Assembly: GCF_007786445.1 (NCBI RefSeq)
Contig: NZ_VNJI01000005.1
Span: forward strand, 161,115-225,114
Source: Paenibacillus cremeus
GTDB lineage: Bacteria > Bacillota > Bacilli > Paenibacillales > NBRC-103111
Direction: 5' to 3'
Length of the DNA stretch: 64,000 nucleotides
The notes under the pieces were generated by a model, which was not told the DNA's origin, did no database searches, and was given only the letters and a program-made list of their open reading frames with translations. Positions 1 to 9,088 of the stretch are shown piece after piece; position 1 is the stretch's first letter; every line of letters starts with the position of its first letter. The translations under genes and the position numbers were made by a program.

Positions 1-965
1 GTCGTGCCAAGCAGATCATGACGAACCAGCTCGCGGCCGATGTCGATCAGCTCGTCGTCGAGCACAACTACGTGATCGCTGTCCCAACGCATAGGGCGGC
101 TCACGTGAAGCAGAATGCCGTCCGAGAACAGTGCCAGCGAAGACAGCTTGTTGGAAATCACTTCTGTCGGATGGAAATGGCCGGCATCCAGACAGATCAG
201 CTTGTTATTTTGAATGCCATAGCCCATATAAAATTCATGGGAGCCGACTACGTAGGCTTCCGAGCCAAGGCCGAACAGCTTGCTTTCGACCGCGTCCAGG
301 TTGTGAGCCGGGTTAAGCGGCTCTTCGAACACTTCGTCCAGCGATTCCTTGAGGCGCTTGCGCGGCGCCATCCGGTCCACCGGCGTATCCTTGAAGCCAT
401 CCGGAACCCAAACGTTCGTTACGCACGTTTGGCCGAGCTGCTCTCCGAAGTAAGCGCCGATTTTACGCGAAGCCTTGCAGTGGTCGATCCAGAACTTGCG
501 AATTTCCGGATCCGGATGGCTCAGCGTGAAGCCGTCCTTGGAATTCTCATGAGAGAAGCAGGTCGGGTTGAAATCCAGCCCGAGACCTTGCTCCTTCGCC
601 CAGTTGACCCAGCCTTGAAAATGCTTTGGCTCCAGCTGATCCAGCTCGACCTTCTCGTTCGTGTCGGCATAGATCGCATGCAGGTTGACCTTGTGCTTAC
701 CCGGGATCAAGGCGAATGCCTTCTCCAAGTCCGCGCGAAGCTCATCCGGTGTGCGAGCCGCACCCGGATAAGAACCGGTGACAGAAATGCCCCCGGTCAG
801 CTCCTGGTCGCGGTTCAAAAATCCGCGCACGTCATCGCCTTGCCAGCAGTGCATGGAAATTTTAATCTGCGCCAGCTTCTCCAGCGCTTTGTCTACATCG
901 ATGCCGTACTGGGCATATTGCTGCTTAGCAGCTTCATAATTGAGTTCGATATTGGACTGGGTCAT
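1..965 (-). CDS. rhaA: L-rhamnose isomerase (C-terminal end beyond the window)
   Basis: Converts L-rhamnose to L-rhamnulose in the cytoplasm, the first step of rhamnose catabolism. About 321 codons are visible, from ATG at 965; the family is usually near 420 residues, so roughly the last quarter lies off the left edge. The visible part matches the family throughout, with SMHCWQGDD near residue 37, NLHAIYAD near 94 and the metal-ligand region [10 protein letters not shown] followed by [10 protein letters not shown]. The start is set by AAGGAGGGGG just upstream. It follows rhaEW by 51 bases on the same strand and is probably the last or next-to-last gene seen of the operon. Kinase (rhaB) and mutarotase (rhaM) genes are not in the window and may lie beyond the edge. 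Identity is secure; only the 3' end is unseen. Confidence 0.95.
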   Translation of the reverse strand, partial: MTQSNIELNYEAAKQQYAQYGIDVDKALEKLAQIKISMHCWQGDDVRGFLNRDQELTGGISVTGSYPGAARTPDELRADLEKAFALIPGKHKVNLHAIYADTNEKVELDQLEPKHFQGWVNWAKEQGLGLDFNPTCFSHENSKDGFTLSHPDPEIRKFWIDHCKASRKIGAYFGEQLGQTCVTNVWVPDGFKDTPVDRMAPRKRLKESLDEVFEEPLNPAHNLDAVESKLFGLGSEAYVVGSHEFYMGYGIQNNKLICLDAGHFHPTEVISNKLSSLALFSDGILLHVSRPMRWDSDHVVVLDDELIDIGRELVRHDLLGT

Positions 966-1016
966 GGTGATGCCCCCTCCTTGGATTTTAACTAATAGTA
1001 TATGAATAAGTTCGTC

Positions 1017-3086
1017 TTAGCGGGTGAATGCTGCCGGTACGCCGCCGTCGATCGTGAGCATGCAGCCGGTCGTTTTATCCGATTTGGAAGAAGCGAAGAA
1101 AGCAACGCCCTCTGCGATATCGCGCGGATAAATGTTAACGAGCAGCGTAGTACGCTTGCGGTAGTATTCTTCCAGCTGATCCGGTTCAATACCGTAGGCC
1201 GCTGCGCGCTCATTGCGCCAGTTGCCGTTCCAGATCGCAGAGCCTTGAAGAATGGCGTCAGGAAGGATCGTGTTCACGCGGATGCCGAACTCGCCGCCTT
1301 CTGCTGCGATGCAGCGTGCAAGGTGTGCTTCCAGCGCTTTGGCTGCACTGTACGCGCTCGCGCTCTTGCCAGCGTAGACGGAGTTCTTGGAGCCGATGAA
1401 CACCATGTTTCCGCCGATGCCTTGCTGCTTCATAATTTTGAACGCCTCGCGCGCTACCAGGAAGTAGCCTGTACCAAGCACGTTCATGTTCAGGTTCCAT
1501 TCTTTCAGCGACGTTTGGTCAAACGGACTGGAAGTGGCAAGACCTGCATTGTTGACGATGATATCCACGCCGCCGTAGTTCAATATAGCTTCGGCGTAAG
1601 CCGATAGAATAGCGGCTTCGTCCGTTACGTCCATTTTAACCGCCAGCGCACGGTGGGCACCGTACTTCTCATTGATATCGGCAGCTACCTTCTGAGCGCC
1701 TTCCAAGTTCAGGTCAGCCAGAACGACATGTGCGCCTTCGGATACGAGGCGGCGAGCCGTCTCACTACCGATACCGCCAGCGCCACCGGTGATCAGAGCC
1801 ACCTTGCGGGAGAACTCAGCTTCTGCAGGAGCCAAAGACAGCTTGTAAAGCTCAAGCGGCCAGTACTCCACATTGTAAGACTCGTTCTCGCTGAGCGATA
1901 CGAATTGACCCAGCGCCGTTGCGCCGCGCATTACTGCGATCGCGCGATGGTACAATGCACCGCTGACTTGCGACAATGCCCAGCTCTTGCCCGTGTTGAT
2001 CATACCAACGCCTGGAATCAGGATGACGCGAGGAGCAGCTTCGAACATGACGTCGCCCTCGTTCTTGTTACGCTCGAAGTATGCTTTATACTGCTCTTTA
2101 TATGCAGCTACGCCTTCTGCGAGCTTGGCTTTCAAGCCTTCAACATCGTCAGCGTTCGGTGTCCAGTCGATGAAGAGAGGAACAACCTTTGTATGCACCA
2201 GGTGGTCAGGGCATGCTGCGCCAACCTGGGACAGCTTCGGCGAATCGATCCCGCCAACAAACGCGAGCACATCCGCTTGGTCGTCGAAGGACAGAATCGC
2301 TTTCTTAGCGTCGGATACCGCACCGCGGATCGTCGGCATGACTTGCGATGCGATGCTGCGGCGGACTTCTTCAGGCAATGCTGCATGCTTGCGGCCGCCG
2401 AACAGGCGCTCTTCGTTCACGCGAGCTTCGATGAAGGCTTCCGCTTCGTTGATGATTTTGATTGTTTGCGCGTAGCAAGCTTCGGAAGTTTCTCCCCATG
2501 TTACCAGACCATGCTTCTCCATCAGAACGAGTTCTGCTTTTGGATTCGCCAGAACGCCTTCTGCGATCATTTTGGACAAGGTGAAGCCAGGACGTACATA
2601 AGGAACCCAGACGAAACGGTCGCCGTAAATTTCCTTCGCAAGTGCTTTACCGTTATCTGCGCAGCAAAGGCTGATGATCGCATCCGGATGCGTATGGTCT
2701 ACATGCTTGAATGGAAGAAACGCGTGAAGCAGCGTTTCAATCGATGCCCGCGGATGCTTAGCGTCGATCATCGTGTGGCCGAGGTAAGCAACCATTTCTT
2801 CATCCGTCATGGATTCGCGCTCAAACAGCGGACGAATATCTTCCATGCGAAGACCTGTGAAGTTGCCGGCTTTCATCGAACCGAGGTCGGAGCCGCTGCC
2901 TTTAACGTACATGACTTCAACATCGCGGCCGCGGAAATCCTGCACAACCGTCTTAGTCGATGTATTGCCGCCAAAGATGTTGCAGACACGGCGATCCGCG
3001 CCGATAATATTAGAACGATAAACGAGCTGATCCAGTCCGTTTTGCAGTTGATCCGCTTTTGAAGAATCCCAAAGACTTTGTACCAT
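1017..3086 (-). CDS. rhaEW: Bifunctional rhamnulose-1-phosphate aldolase / lactaldehyde dehydrogenase
   Basis: A 689-residue fusion that should cleave L-rhamnulose 1-phosphate to dihydroxyacetone phosphate and L-lactaldehyde, then oxidise the aldehyde. The N-terminal class II aldolase domain (about 1-400) has the metal pair in HTHPD at residues 131-135. The C-terminal short-chain dehydrogenase domain has the cofactor loop TGGAGGIG at 433-440, NNAG near 512 and the catalytic YSAAK with Y579 and K583. An in-frame start 28 codons earlier exists, but ATG at 3086 has GGAGGT 10 bases upstream and begins the conserved sequence. The 110-base gap before it contains a TATCAT that could be the -10 of an internal promoter, so the rhamnose genes may also be transcribed separately from the upstream glycanase genes. 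The same fusion is known in Bacillus subtilis rhamnose catabolism. Confidence 0.95.
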   Translation of the reverse strand: MVQSLWDSSKADQLQNGLDQLVYRSNIIGADRRVCNIFGGNTSTKTVVQDFRGRDVEVMYVKGSGSDLGSMKAGNFTGLRMEDIRPLFERESMTDEEMVAYLGHTMIDAKHPRASIETLLHAFLPFKHVDHTHPDAIISLCCADNGKALAKEIYGDRFVWVPYVRPGFTLSKMIAEGVLANPKAELVLMEKHGLVTWGETSEACYAQTIKIINEAEAFIEARVNEERLFGGRKHAALPEEVRRSIASQVMPTIRGAVSDAKKAILSFDDQADVLAFVGGIDSPKLSQVGAACPDHLVHTKVVPLFIDWTPNADDVEGLKAKLAEGVAAYKEQYKAYFERNKNEGDVMFEAAPRVILIPGVGMINTGKSWALSQVSGALYHRAIAVMRGATALGQFVSLSENESYNVEYWPLELYKLSLAPAEAEFSRKVALITGGAGGIGSETARRLVSEGAHVVLADLNLEGAQKVAADINEKYGAHRALAVKMDVTDEAAILSAYAEAILNYGGVDIIVNNAGLATSSPFDQTSLKEWNLNMNVLGTGYFLVAREAFKIMKQQGIGGNMVFIGSKNSVYAGKSASAYSAAKALEAHLARCIAAEGGEFGIRVNTILPDAILQGSAIWNGNWRNERAAAYGIEPDQLEEYYRKRTTLLVNIYPRDIAEGVAFFASSKSDKTTGCMLTIDGGVPAAFTR

Positions 3087-3196
3087 TGTTTTGTTTACCT
3101 CCGATTTATTTTGTTTCTGTCTGTTTTTGATGATACCACATCTGTTTGAATTTGAATATACAAATCCCAAAAAAACAAACCTTTATATTCGCCCGT

Positions 3197-4732
3197 TTAA
3201 CCTTGGATCGATTTTGCTTCTTTTAACAGCACCGGAGTCGCTGCATTCGTGAAATTGTTGCCCTCCAGGGTGCAATCCTTCGAATCCACCTCATCCAGCA
3301 GCAAAAACACACTGGTTCCCGGCAGCGCCTTCGTACGTTCGATGCAAAGACCCTGCACGCGCTTCAATTCCATCACGCTTAACTGCTCCTGCGCCGGCAA
3401 GCCCTTAAAGCCTCGGATGTGCAAATCCTCCAGCTGCTCGCCGTACAGTGCGTTCGACCAGTTGGCATTGCGCTCCTCAGCCCACTTCACTTCCACGTCG
3501 CTAAGCGTAACGTCTTTGGCGTTCCGCAGGAAAATCGCCGGGATATGGTGCGGGAACACCCCGCGCGGCGATGGCTGGGTGTCGAAGACGCCTCCTGGGT
3601 AGCCGCTTTTCACACGCATGGTCATTTTCACATTGCTCAGCGAAATGCCCTCCAGCTTCTGCTCCTCGAAGCCCTCCAAATAAATGCAGCCCTCCGATTC
3701 GATCAGCAGCTGGTCAAAACGAATGTTCCGGATCGTTCCGGGTGCCACGGCATTCGGAGTGTTTCTCCGTTCGGCCGTCATAAAGATCGGCTCGGACTTA
3801 CCCCACCAGCGCAGCGTACGCTTGATTTCGTCTTCGTTGCTGAACAATCTCGTTTCGATGATCAAGTTGGAGAACAGCATGTTTTCCATCGTCGCCCCGT
3901 CACGAACCCAAATCCCCACACCACGGTTGGAGTTGCGAATTACGCAGTTGGTCACAACGATATTGCGGATGTCGGCGTGCGTTTCCGTACCGATTTTGAT
4001 GGCGGAATCATGCGATTGCAGAGTGCAGTTAGTGACCGTGATGTTCTCGCAGCCTCCGTACCGCTCGGCTCCGTACTTGGTTGTTTTGATGACAATGCAG
4101 TCGTCACCCGTTTCAATATGGCAGTTCGAGATATGGACATCCTTGCAGCTGTCCGGATCGATCCCGTCGTTATTCGGCCCGCGCACCTGTCCGAGAATTT
4201 TCACGCCGTCCACGGTTACCTGATTGCAACCTGTCATATGCATGCCCCAAGAGGAAGCCTGGTACAAGGTCACATCGCGAAAAACAACATTCGTGCAGCC
4301 CTCAAAATCCATCATCTTCGGACGGAAGCCGCCCAAAGGCTGCAGTACATAGTCGCTAACGCCGTCCTCCGGCTCTAGAAATTGCGAGCCTCTGCCGTCA
4401 ATCGTTCCAAGCCCGGTAATGGCAATGTTCTTGGCATGTCTAGCGCAAACCAGCGCCTGGCTGCCCTGTCCCTCGCTAAGCTCCAGCCCTTCCGCGCCCT
4501 CCGGAGCGGTGAAATCCGACTCTTTCATGCTGCTGACGATGCGCGCCGCCGGGGTCAGGTGCAGCTCGACGTACGAACGGAGCATGATCGTGCCGGAGAC
4601 GTAATTTCCTTTCGGGACGACCACCGTGCCCCCGCCTTGCGCTGCGCAGTGATCGATGGCATTTTGAATGGCTGCCGTATTCACCGTCACGCCATCGTCT
4701 ACCGCTCCGAATTCCACAATATTTACGATCAT
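3197..4732 (-). CDS. GH28-like parallel beta-helix glycoside hydrolase
   Basis: A 511-residue protein without a signal peptide, so it probably acts on imported oligosaccharides. It starts with the pectin-lyase-fold motif VEFGAVDDGVT and contains the GH28-type elements NNDGID (187-192) and GDDC (209-212). In place of the canonical GHG histidine motif it has SHDSAIKIGTE near 240-250, and the usual RIK is replaced by a region around NRGVGIW. This KIGTE pattern marks a non-polygalacturonase branch of the superfamily. With GH105, rhamnosidase and rhamnose genes around it, a role in breaking rhamnogalacturonan fragments is likely, but exact activity cannot be read from sequence. Its ATG overlaps the stop of the upstream gene (ATGA, 4729-4732), so translation is probably coupled. 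Confidence 0.85.
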   Translation of the reverse strand: MIVNIVEFGAVDDGVTVNTAAIQNAIDHCAAQGGGTVVVPKGNYVSGTIMLRSYVELHLTPAARIVSSMKESDFTAPEGAEGLELSEGQGSQALVCARHAKNIAITGLGTIDGRGSQFLEPEDGVSDYVLQPLGGFRPKMMDFEGCTNVVFRDVTLYQASSWGMHMTGCNQVTVDGVKILGQVRGPNNDGIDPDSCKDVHISNCHIETGDDCIVIKTTKYGAERYGGCENITVTNCTLQSHDSAIKIGTETHADIRNIVVTNCVIRNSNRGVGIWVRDGATMENMLFSNLIIETRLFSNEDEIKRTLRWWGKSEPIFMTAERRNTPNAVAPGTIRNIRFDQLLIESEGCIYLEGFEEQKLEGISLSNVKMTMRVKSGYPGGVFDTQPSPRGVFPHHIPAIFLRNAKDVTLSDVEVKWAEERNANWSNALYGEQLEDLHIRGFKGLPAQEQLSVMELKRVQGLCIERTKALPGTSVFLLLDEVDSKDCTLEGNNFTNAATPVLLKEAKSIQG

Positions 4733-5421
4733 GACTCATTCTCCTTATGTTGTACCAATGATGGGTTCAAATCTCCGATATAATAGGCGAAAACGGGCTC
4801 GATCTGCTTGAAATACAAGTACCCGTCATCCTCCCAAGGCTGAAAATGCAAATCCATCCGCGAGTCGGCCCAGTTCTCCGGCGTGCCTTTTGTGCTTAAA
4901 CGTCCCGGAACGACCGGTGGCTCCATCACCTTCGGAAACTCCTGATAGCCGAACAGCAAATTTTCGTGCATCGCGATGATCTCATACTTTTCGCCTGGGA
5001 ACGCCCGCTCCTCCTGCAGCTGGTAATGATAATAAATGTAGCTGCTCATCATCTCCGGCTTCAATTGGGCAACACGCCCCGCCCGCTTCTCGACCGGCTG
5101 CTTTCTCAGCCAATGCTCCTTGCTCGCCGGTTCGTTAAAATGGAAGACGTCGATCATGCGAATCCATTTGCGCGGCTCCGCTTGTCCAGGCCAGTCGGTC
5201 AAAAAGGGCATCGCTGCCCCAGCAACCTCATCAGGTGCGATCTCGCGCTCCATGGTCTCATAATAGAGAAACAAGCTGTTTCTCCATATAAAAGCCGCCG
5301 CGGTCATCAGCTCCCCCTGCTCTACGAGCCGAAGGGCCTGTTCGCTCTCTTGAAGCGCTTGAATGCCTGCCTCTTGCTGCCCCTTGCTCCATACGCCCCG
5401 GTAAATCCATCTTTGGATCAT
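4729..5421 (-). CDS. Unrecognised 230-aa protein within the rhamnogalacturonan operon
   Basis: I do not recognise this protein. It is 230 residues, cytoplasmic by appearance (no signal peptide or membrane segment), acidic at the C-terminus and rich in Trp, Tyr and Phe, with blocks such as FIWRNSLFLYYE near 45-56, MIDVFHFNEP near 88 and SYIYYHYQLQEE near 124. Such aromatic content would fit sugar binding, but that is inference. It lies between two GH28-like genes and overlaps both by 4 bases (ATGA at 5418-5421 and at 4729-4732), which argues for tight stoichiometric co-expression with them. Upstream in-frame codons would overlap the preceding gene much further; the ATG at 5421 is the natural coupled start. 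It could be an accessory or specificity subunit, a mutarotase-like helper or a catalyst. Confidence 0.8.
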   Translation of the reverse strand: MIQRWIYRGVWSKGQQEAGIQALQESEQALRLVEQGELMTAAAFIWRNSLFLYYETMEREIAPDEVAGAAMPFLTDWPGQAEPRKWIRMIDVFHFNEPASKEHWLRKQPVEKRAGRVAQLKPEMMSSYIYYHYQLQEERAFPGEKYEIIAMHENLLFGYQEFPKVMEPPVVPGRLSTKGTPENWADSRMDLHFQPWEDDGYLYFKQIEPVFAYYIGDLNPSLVQHKENES

Positions 5422-6812
5422 TTGGCTGCTGCCTCCTTGATCGTCTCGAACACCGGCAGCTCCACATCGACGCAGTTCACCTGCTCTAGCTGAGCCGGAT
5501 CTGCGGTACGAACGATCACCTGATTCATTTTCCAATCCCGCGCATGCGAGATAAAACCGGCCTGCTCTACCGTCATCTCGATGTTCGAGAACCGGATGCC
5601 TTCGATCGGCTGCTCCGGATACGCCTCCACCTCAAACGCTTTCGAAGGCAGCGCGTGCCCTCTTAAGCCGCTAGCGTCAGCATGATCCAAGCTGTGAACC
5701 GTAACGTCCGAAATGTCGATATTGCGAAAATGAGGAATTCCAAGGGAAGGCGGCTCGACCTGCTCCGCCATCGTTTTCCAATGCTCGGGTACATCACCTG
5801 TATAGCCTTCCGGAATTTGCGCGTAGCTATAACTAGGATTCCAGTTGAGTAAGAAACTGAACGGGTTTCTAACCTTCGTCATGCGCATGGAGCGGACGCG
5901 AATGTTCTCGATCAATCCGCCCCGGGTGCGGGCCGATTTTAGCCGGAACCCGTTTTCCGTACCGTGAGCGGTAATGTCGTGAATCTCCACGTTCCGAACG
6001 CCGCCCGACGTTTCACTGCCGATCGTAATGCCGCCGCCTCGGCCCATCTCGCAATGGCGGATAATGATATTTTCGCAAGGACGATTCACTCTCAAGCCGT
6101 CGGCATCCCGTCCCGCCTTGATGCAGAAATTATCGTCGTTGCAGTCCACGTAACACCGCTCGACCACGACATTCGTAGAGGAATCGATATCGATCCCGTC
6201 CGTGCTCGGCCCTTCATTGCGTTCAATCCGCAGGTCGCTGACCGTCACTTGATCCGAGTAGCATATATGCACATTCCAAAACGGGGACCGCAGGAACGTC
6301 AATCCGCTGATCGCGGTATGGGAGGAGTCGGATGCCAGCAGCAGGCGGGGCCGTTTGCAATCATAGTCCACTGCCCAGCGAAGACCTTGAGCCGTGTACG
6401 TTTTTCGCATGCCGCCGAGACGGTCCGTACCCCAATACTTGTGCCACCAATACTCGCCTTGACCGTCGACGATCCCTTCGCCGACGATCTTGACGTGACT
6501 TTGACCCATCACATTCAAAAGCGCACTGTGCCATTCCATCTCAATGCCTGCTACCCGCGTCCAGATCGAAGGATACGCCTCTTCACTTACGATGGCCCGG
6601 AGCATAGCCCCCTCGCCGATCTCCAGCTCGACATGCGATTTTAAGAATAAGGCCCCTGATAAATAAATGCCGCTGGATAAAATGACGCGTCCGCCGCCAT
6701 TAGCCGCCGCTTCCTCGATGGCCGTCTGGATTGCCTCCGTACATACGGTTTTTCCGTCGCCTTTGGCACCAAAGTGCTCTACGGGGTAGACGCTTCGTTG
6801 ATTGTCGCTCAT
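5418..6812 (-). CDS. GH28-like glycoside hydrolase lacking the canonical catalytic histidine
   Basis: A 464-residue parallel beta-helix protein of the polygalacturonase/rhamnogalacturonase superfamily. The start region reads VEHFGAKGDG. The carboxylate motifs are present: STDGID (203-208) and NDDNFCIKAG (225-234). The third motif, normally GHGG followed by IGSE, reads GRGGGITIGSE at 257-267, so the usual His position is Gly. The fourth motif survives as FRLKSA. No signal peptide is seen, so cytoplasmic processing of imported oligosaccharides is expected. ATG at 6812 overlaps the GH105 stop by 4 bases; the predicted protein then begins MSDNQRSVYP. Either it uses a variant mechanism, as in some exo-acting GH28 subfamilies, or its activity has changed. 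Family membership is secure, activity is not. Confidence 0.87.
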   Translation of the reverse strand: MSDNQRSVYPVEHFGAKGDGKTVCTEAIQTAIEEAAANGGGRVILSSGIYLSGALFLKSHVELEIGEGAMLRAIVSEEAYPSIWTRVAGIEMEWHSALLNVMGQSHVKIVGEGIVDGQGEYWWHKYWGTDRLGGMRKTYTAQGLRWAVDYDCKRPRLLLASDSSHTAISGLTFLRSPFWNVHICYSDQVTVSDLRIERNEGPSTDGIDIDSSTNVVVERCYVDCNDDNFCIKAGRDADGLRVNRPCENIIIRHCEMGRGGGITIGSETSGGVRNVEIHDITAHGTENGFRLKSARTRGGLIENIRVRSMRMTKVRNPFSFLLNWNPSYSYAQIPEGYTGDVPEHWKTMAEQVEPPSLGIPHFRNIDISDVTVHSLDHADASGLRGHALPSKAFEVEAYPEQPIEGIRFSNIEMTVEQAGFISHARDWKMNQVIVRTADPAQLEQVNCVDVELPVFETIKEAAAK

Positions 6813-9007
6813 TGGGCCGTCCCCGCTTTCAAAAACTGCTGCAAGCAGCGAACCTCCACGCCGGCCATCATCACGATGCCGATACCATGCGTATCGTTCA
6901 AGAGCCATGGCAGCTCATCCCGGTAATAACGCCCGGAGAAGGAGTAGCCGGAGCCACGACATACGCCGAAAATGTTGCCGCCTTTATCGATGCTGATCTT
7001 GGTCATGCCTTCCCAACCCTTGAGCACCGCCTGCACATAAGCATCCGGCTCCGTCAGCCAGCCATTACGGATCCCCTTGGTAAACGCATAAATGAACATC
7101 GAGGTGCACGACGTTTCTTCGTACGACTCTGGATCAATAAGAACTTGGTGCCAAAGCCCGTTCGTGCCTTGCAGACGCAAGTAGCCCGCACAAAGCTCGC
7201 GGTAAAACGCAAGCAGCGTCTCGCGATGCTCATGCGTCTCCGGAAATGCGCCAAGCAGCTCAGCCAGCGAGAACAGCACCCAGCCGTTGCCCCGGCCCCA
7301 TGGCATCTCGGTAGGACGGTCCGTTTTAAAATCGTACACGTGCGACATGATCTGCAGCTCTGGCATATATAAGTAGTCTTTATATAGAAGGATTTGGTTA
7401 GCCGCATCGTTAATATACGACGGATCCCCCGTCAGCGCCGAGTATCGGCATAGGAACGGTACGCTCATGTACAAATCGTCGCACCACAGCGTGTCCTTCA
7501 TGAAGTCGACGCTGCCACGAACGCGATACAACGCACCGTTCGGCAGACGATCCTGCACCCGCGTGATATAGTCGGCGATCCGGGCAGCCACGGTTTCAGC
7601 CCCCTCGATCGAGCCATGCGCGAGCGCCGCCAGCATCGTGGCGCCAAATGAGCCGCAGTCGTCCAGACTGTCGATGAGTGCCAGCTGGTTGTTGACGCCG
7701 GCTGCGCCGTACTGCTTGCCGTCCCACAGCGAATAGGCGTCGAAGGAAGCGCTTTGCTCTACATGGCGCAGGACATAATCGATATAGTCCCGTCGTTCGA
7801 GTGCTGCTCCCGTTTGCATTAGCCCGTACAGCGTCACGCCCAGCGGATAGTTCCACTTGGCGAACAGCGTGTTCTCCAAATAAGGGCGAACCCATGTGTT
7901 TGGAAGATCCGCTCTCCAGTACGTGCCCTCACGGCCATCCTCATGCACCAGGTTCAGCTGAGCCAGCTGATCCAAGCTTGGAATCTGCTTCTCCTCGAAG
8001 GAGCCCAGATAGAGCCAATGATCCTTCAGTCCCTCGACGGCAAAAGGCGCTCTGATCGTGTACGCACCATGAGCATCGGCTGATAATGGCGCCAACGTAA
8101 ATCCCCATGCGTTTGCTTGGTGCGTGCATGTCGAATATACAACCACGTCGTTGTCGCCAAAAACAAACGGCAAATCAATTTCCGCTTCGCCGTTACCCAT
8201 AGCCGAGTACACTGCTTGACCGTTCACATGGAGCGTCAAGGCACCATCATGATGAACCAGCCAGCGGCTTGCTCCTTCGGCAGGCGTAGGCCGCGTTTGA
8301 TTGACCTTCGTCCACGCGATCGCCGTCCGTCCTGCTTCCGCACCGTACAATCGAGAAAAAACGCCGCTTTGCAGCTCGGCAGCACTCCAGCTAAGCTCTG
8401 GCAGCCAGCGGACGATCCCGCCCGACTCCTGCAGCCCTTCCGCCAGCAGGTGCTCGATTCCCACGGTCGTCGGCTCGGAATAAACCCAGCCCTCTTGTCC
8501 ATCCCGCTCTGGGGTCGGGGAAATGAAGTGAAGCGGAAAGTTTTTATACGAGCCCGTGCCGAAAATCCCGCCGCAGCCGTTCGCCGTTTTCTCGAACTGG
8601 AGCACAAATTCGTTCCAGCCTTTATTCATATGGCCGCGGAACATGTTTTTGCGATCCGGCGCCACCTCATCGGAAATATTGGAGGTGAATGCCCGCTGCC
8701 TGTTGATGTACACGTGCACCGGACTCAAGCAGCTAACGCCGAGGTTCAGCTCGGTCGGCTGATCGCTCCACAGCTTGCCCCAAGCATAAACGAAGCTGCC
8801 GTTTGGAATGTGGTCCCATTTTTCCTGAAAATTCATGATATACCGGTAATCGTGCAATCTTGCAAAGCCGCCGCGGCTGTGCAGCCGGTACACAAATGGA
8901 TGCGGCGGATTGGCGCCGATATAGCGCTGGGCTATCGTTTCCAGGGTCCCCTCTACATCGTGCTGACACTTCTTAAATACAGATTCATTCGGATCAAAAT
9001 ATCCCAT
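6809..9007 (-). CDS. GH105 unsaturated rhamnogalacturonyl hydrolase with N-terminal extension
   Basis: A 732-residue protein. The C-terminal half (about 350-730) is a GH105 (alpha/alpha)6 domain as in YteR/YesR, with LWCDDLYMSVPF holding the expected active-site Asp and WGRGNGW near 567. Such enzymes remove the unsaturated uronic acid left by rhamnogalacturonan lyases. Typical members are about 370 residues. Here some 340 residues precede the domain, and their beta-rich sequence with WGKLWSD, GWNEFVLQF and HVNGQAVYS suggests one or two beta-sandwich modules. No signal peptide. ATG at 9007 has GGGAGG upstream at somewhat long spacing; a TTG at 9031 is a possible alternative. It follows the binding-protein gene after an 81-base gap with a terminator-like hairpin and overlaps the next gene by 4 bases. 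Confidence 0.9.
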   Translation of the reverse strand: MGYFDPNESVFKKCQHDVEGTLETIAQRYIGANPPHPFVYRLHSRGGFARLHDYRYIMNFQEKWDHIPNGSFVYAWGKLWSDQPTELNLGVSCLSPVHVYINRQRAFTSNISDEVAPDRKNMFRGHMNKGWNEFVLQFEKTANGCGGIFGTGSYKNFPLHFISPTPERDGQEGWVYSEPTTVGIEHLLAEGLQESGGIVRWLPELSWSAAELQSGVFSRLYGAEAGRTAIAWTKVNQTRPTPAEGASRWLVHHDGALTLHVNGQAVYSAMGNGEAEIDLPFVFGDNDVVVYSTCTHQANAWGFTLAPLSADAHGAYTIRAPFAVEGLKDHWLYLGSFEEKQIPSLDQLAQLNLVHEDGREGTYWRADLPNTWVRPYLENTLFAKWNYPLGVTLYGLMQTGAALERRDYIDYVLRHVEQSASFDAYSLWDGKQYGAAGVNNQLALIDSLDDCGSFGATMLAALAHGSIEGAETVAARIADYITRVQDRLPNGALYRVRGSVDFMKDTLWCDDLYMSVPFLCRYSALTGDPSYINDAANQILLYKDYLYMPELQIMSHVYDFKTDRPTEMPWGRGNGWVLFSLAELLGAFPETHEHRETLLAFYRELCAGYLRLQGTNGLWHQVLIDPESYEETSCTSMFIYAFTKGIRNGWLTEPDAYVQAVLKGWEGMTKISIDKGGNIFGVCRGSGYSFSGRYYRDELPWLLNDTHGIGIVMMAGVEVRCLQQFLKAGTAQ

Positions 9008-9032
9008 GGCTCGTCGCTTCCTCCCTCTCAAT

Positions 9033-9072
9033 GTAAAAGAACTCCCACACCTGTTGCGAACTGGTGCGGGAG
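9033..9072 (-). terminator. Hairpin between binding-protein gene and GH105 gene
   Basis: Minus-strand RNA would pair CTCCCGCACC with GGTGTGGGAG (arms 9063-9072 and 9042-9051, one G-U pair, 11-base loop), followed by the T-rich TTCTTTTAC. The weak T-run suggests partial termination, or mRNA end protection, which would make the binding protein more abundant than the downstream glycanases. Confidence 0.7.
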
Positions 9073-9088
9073 CCGGTTATTGCCCTGT

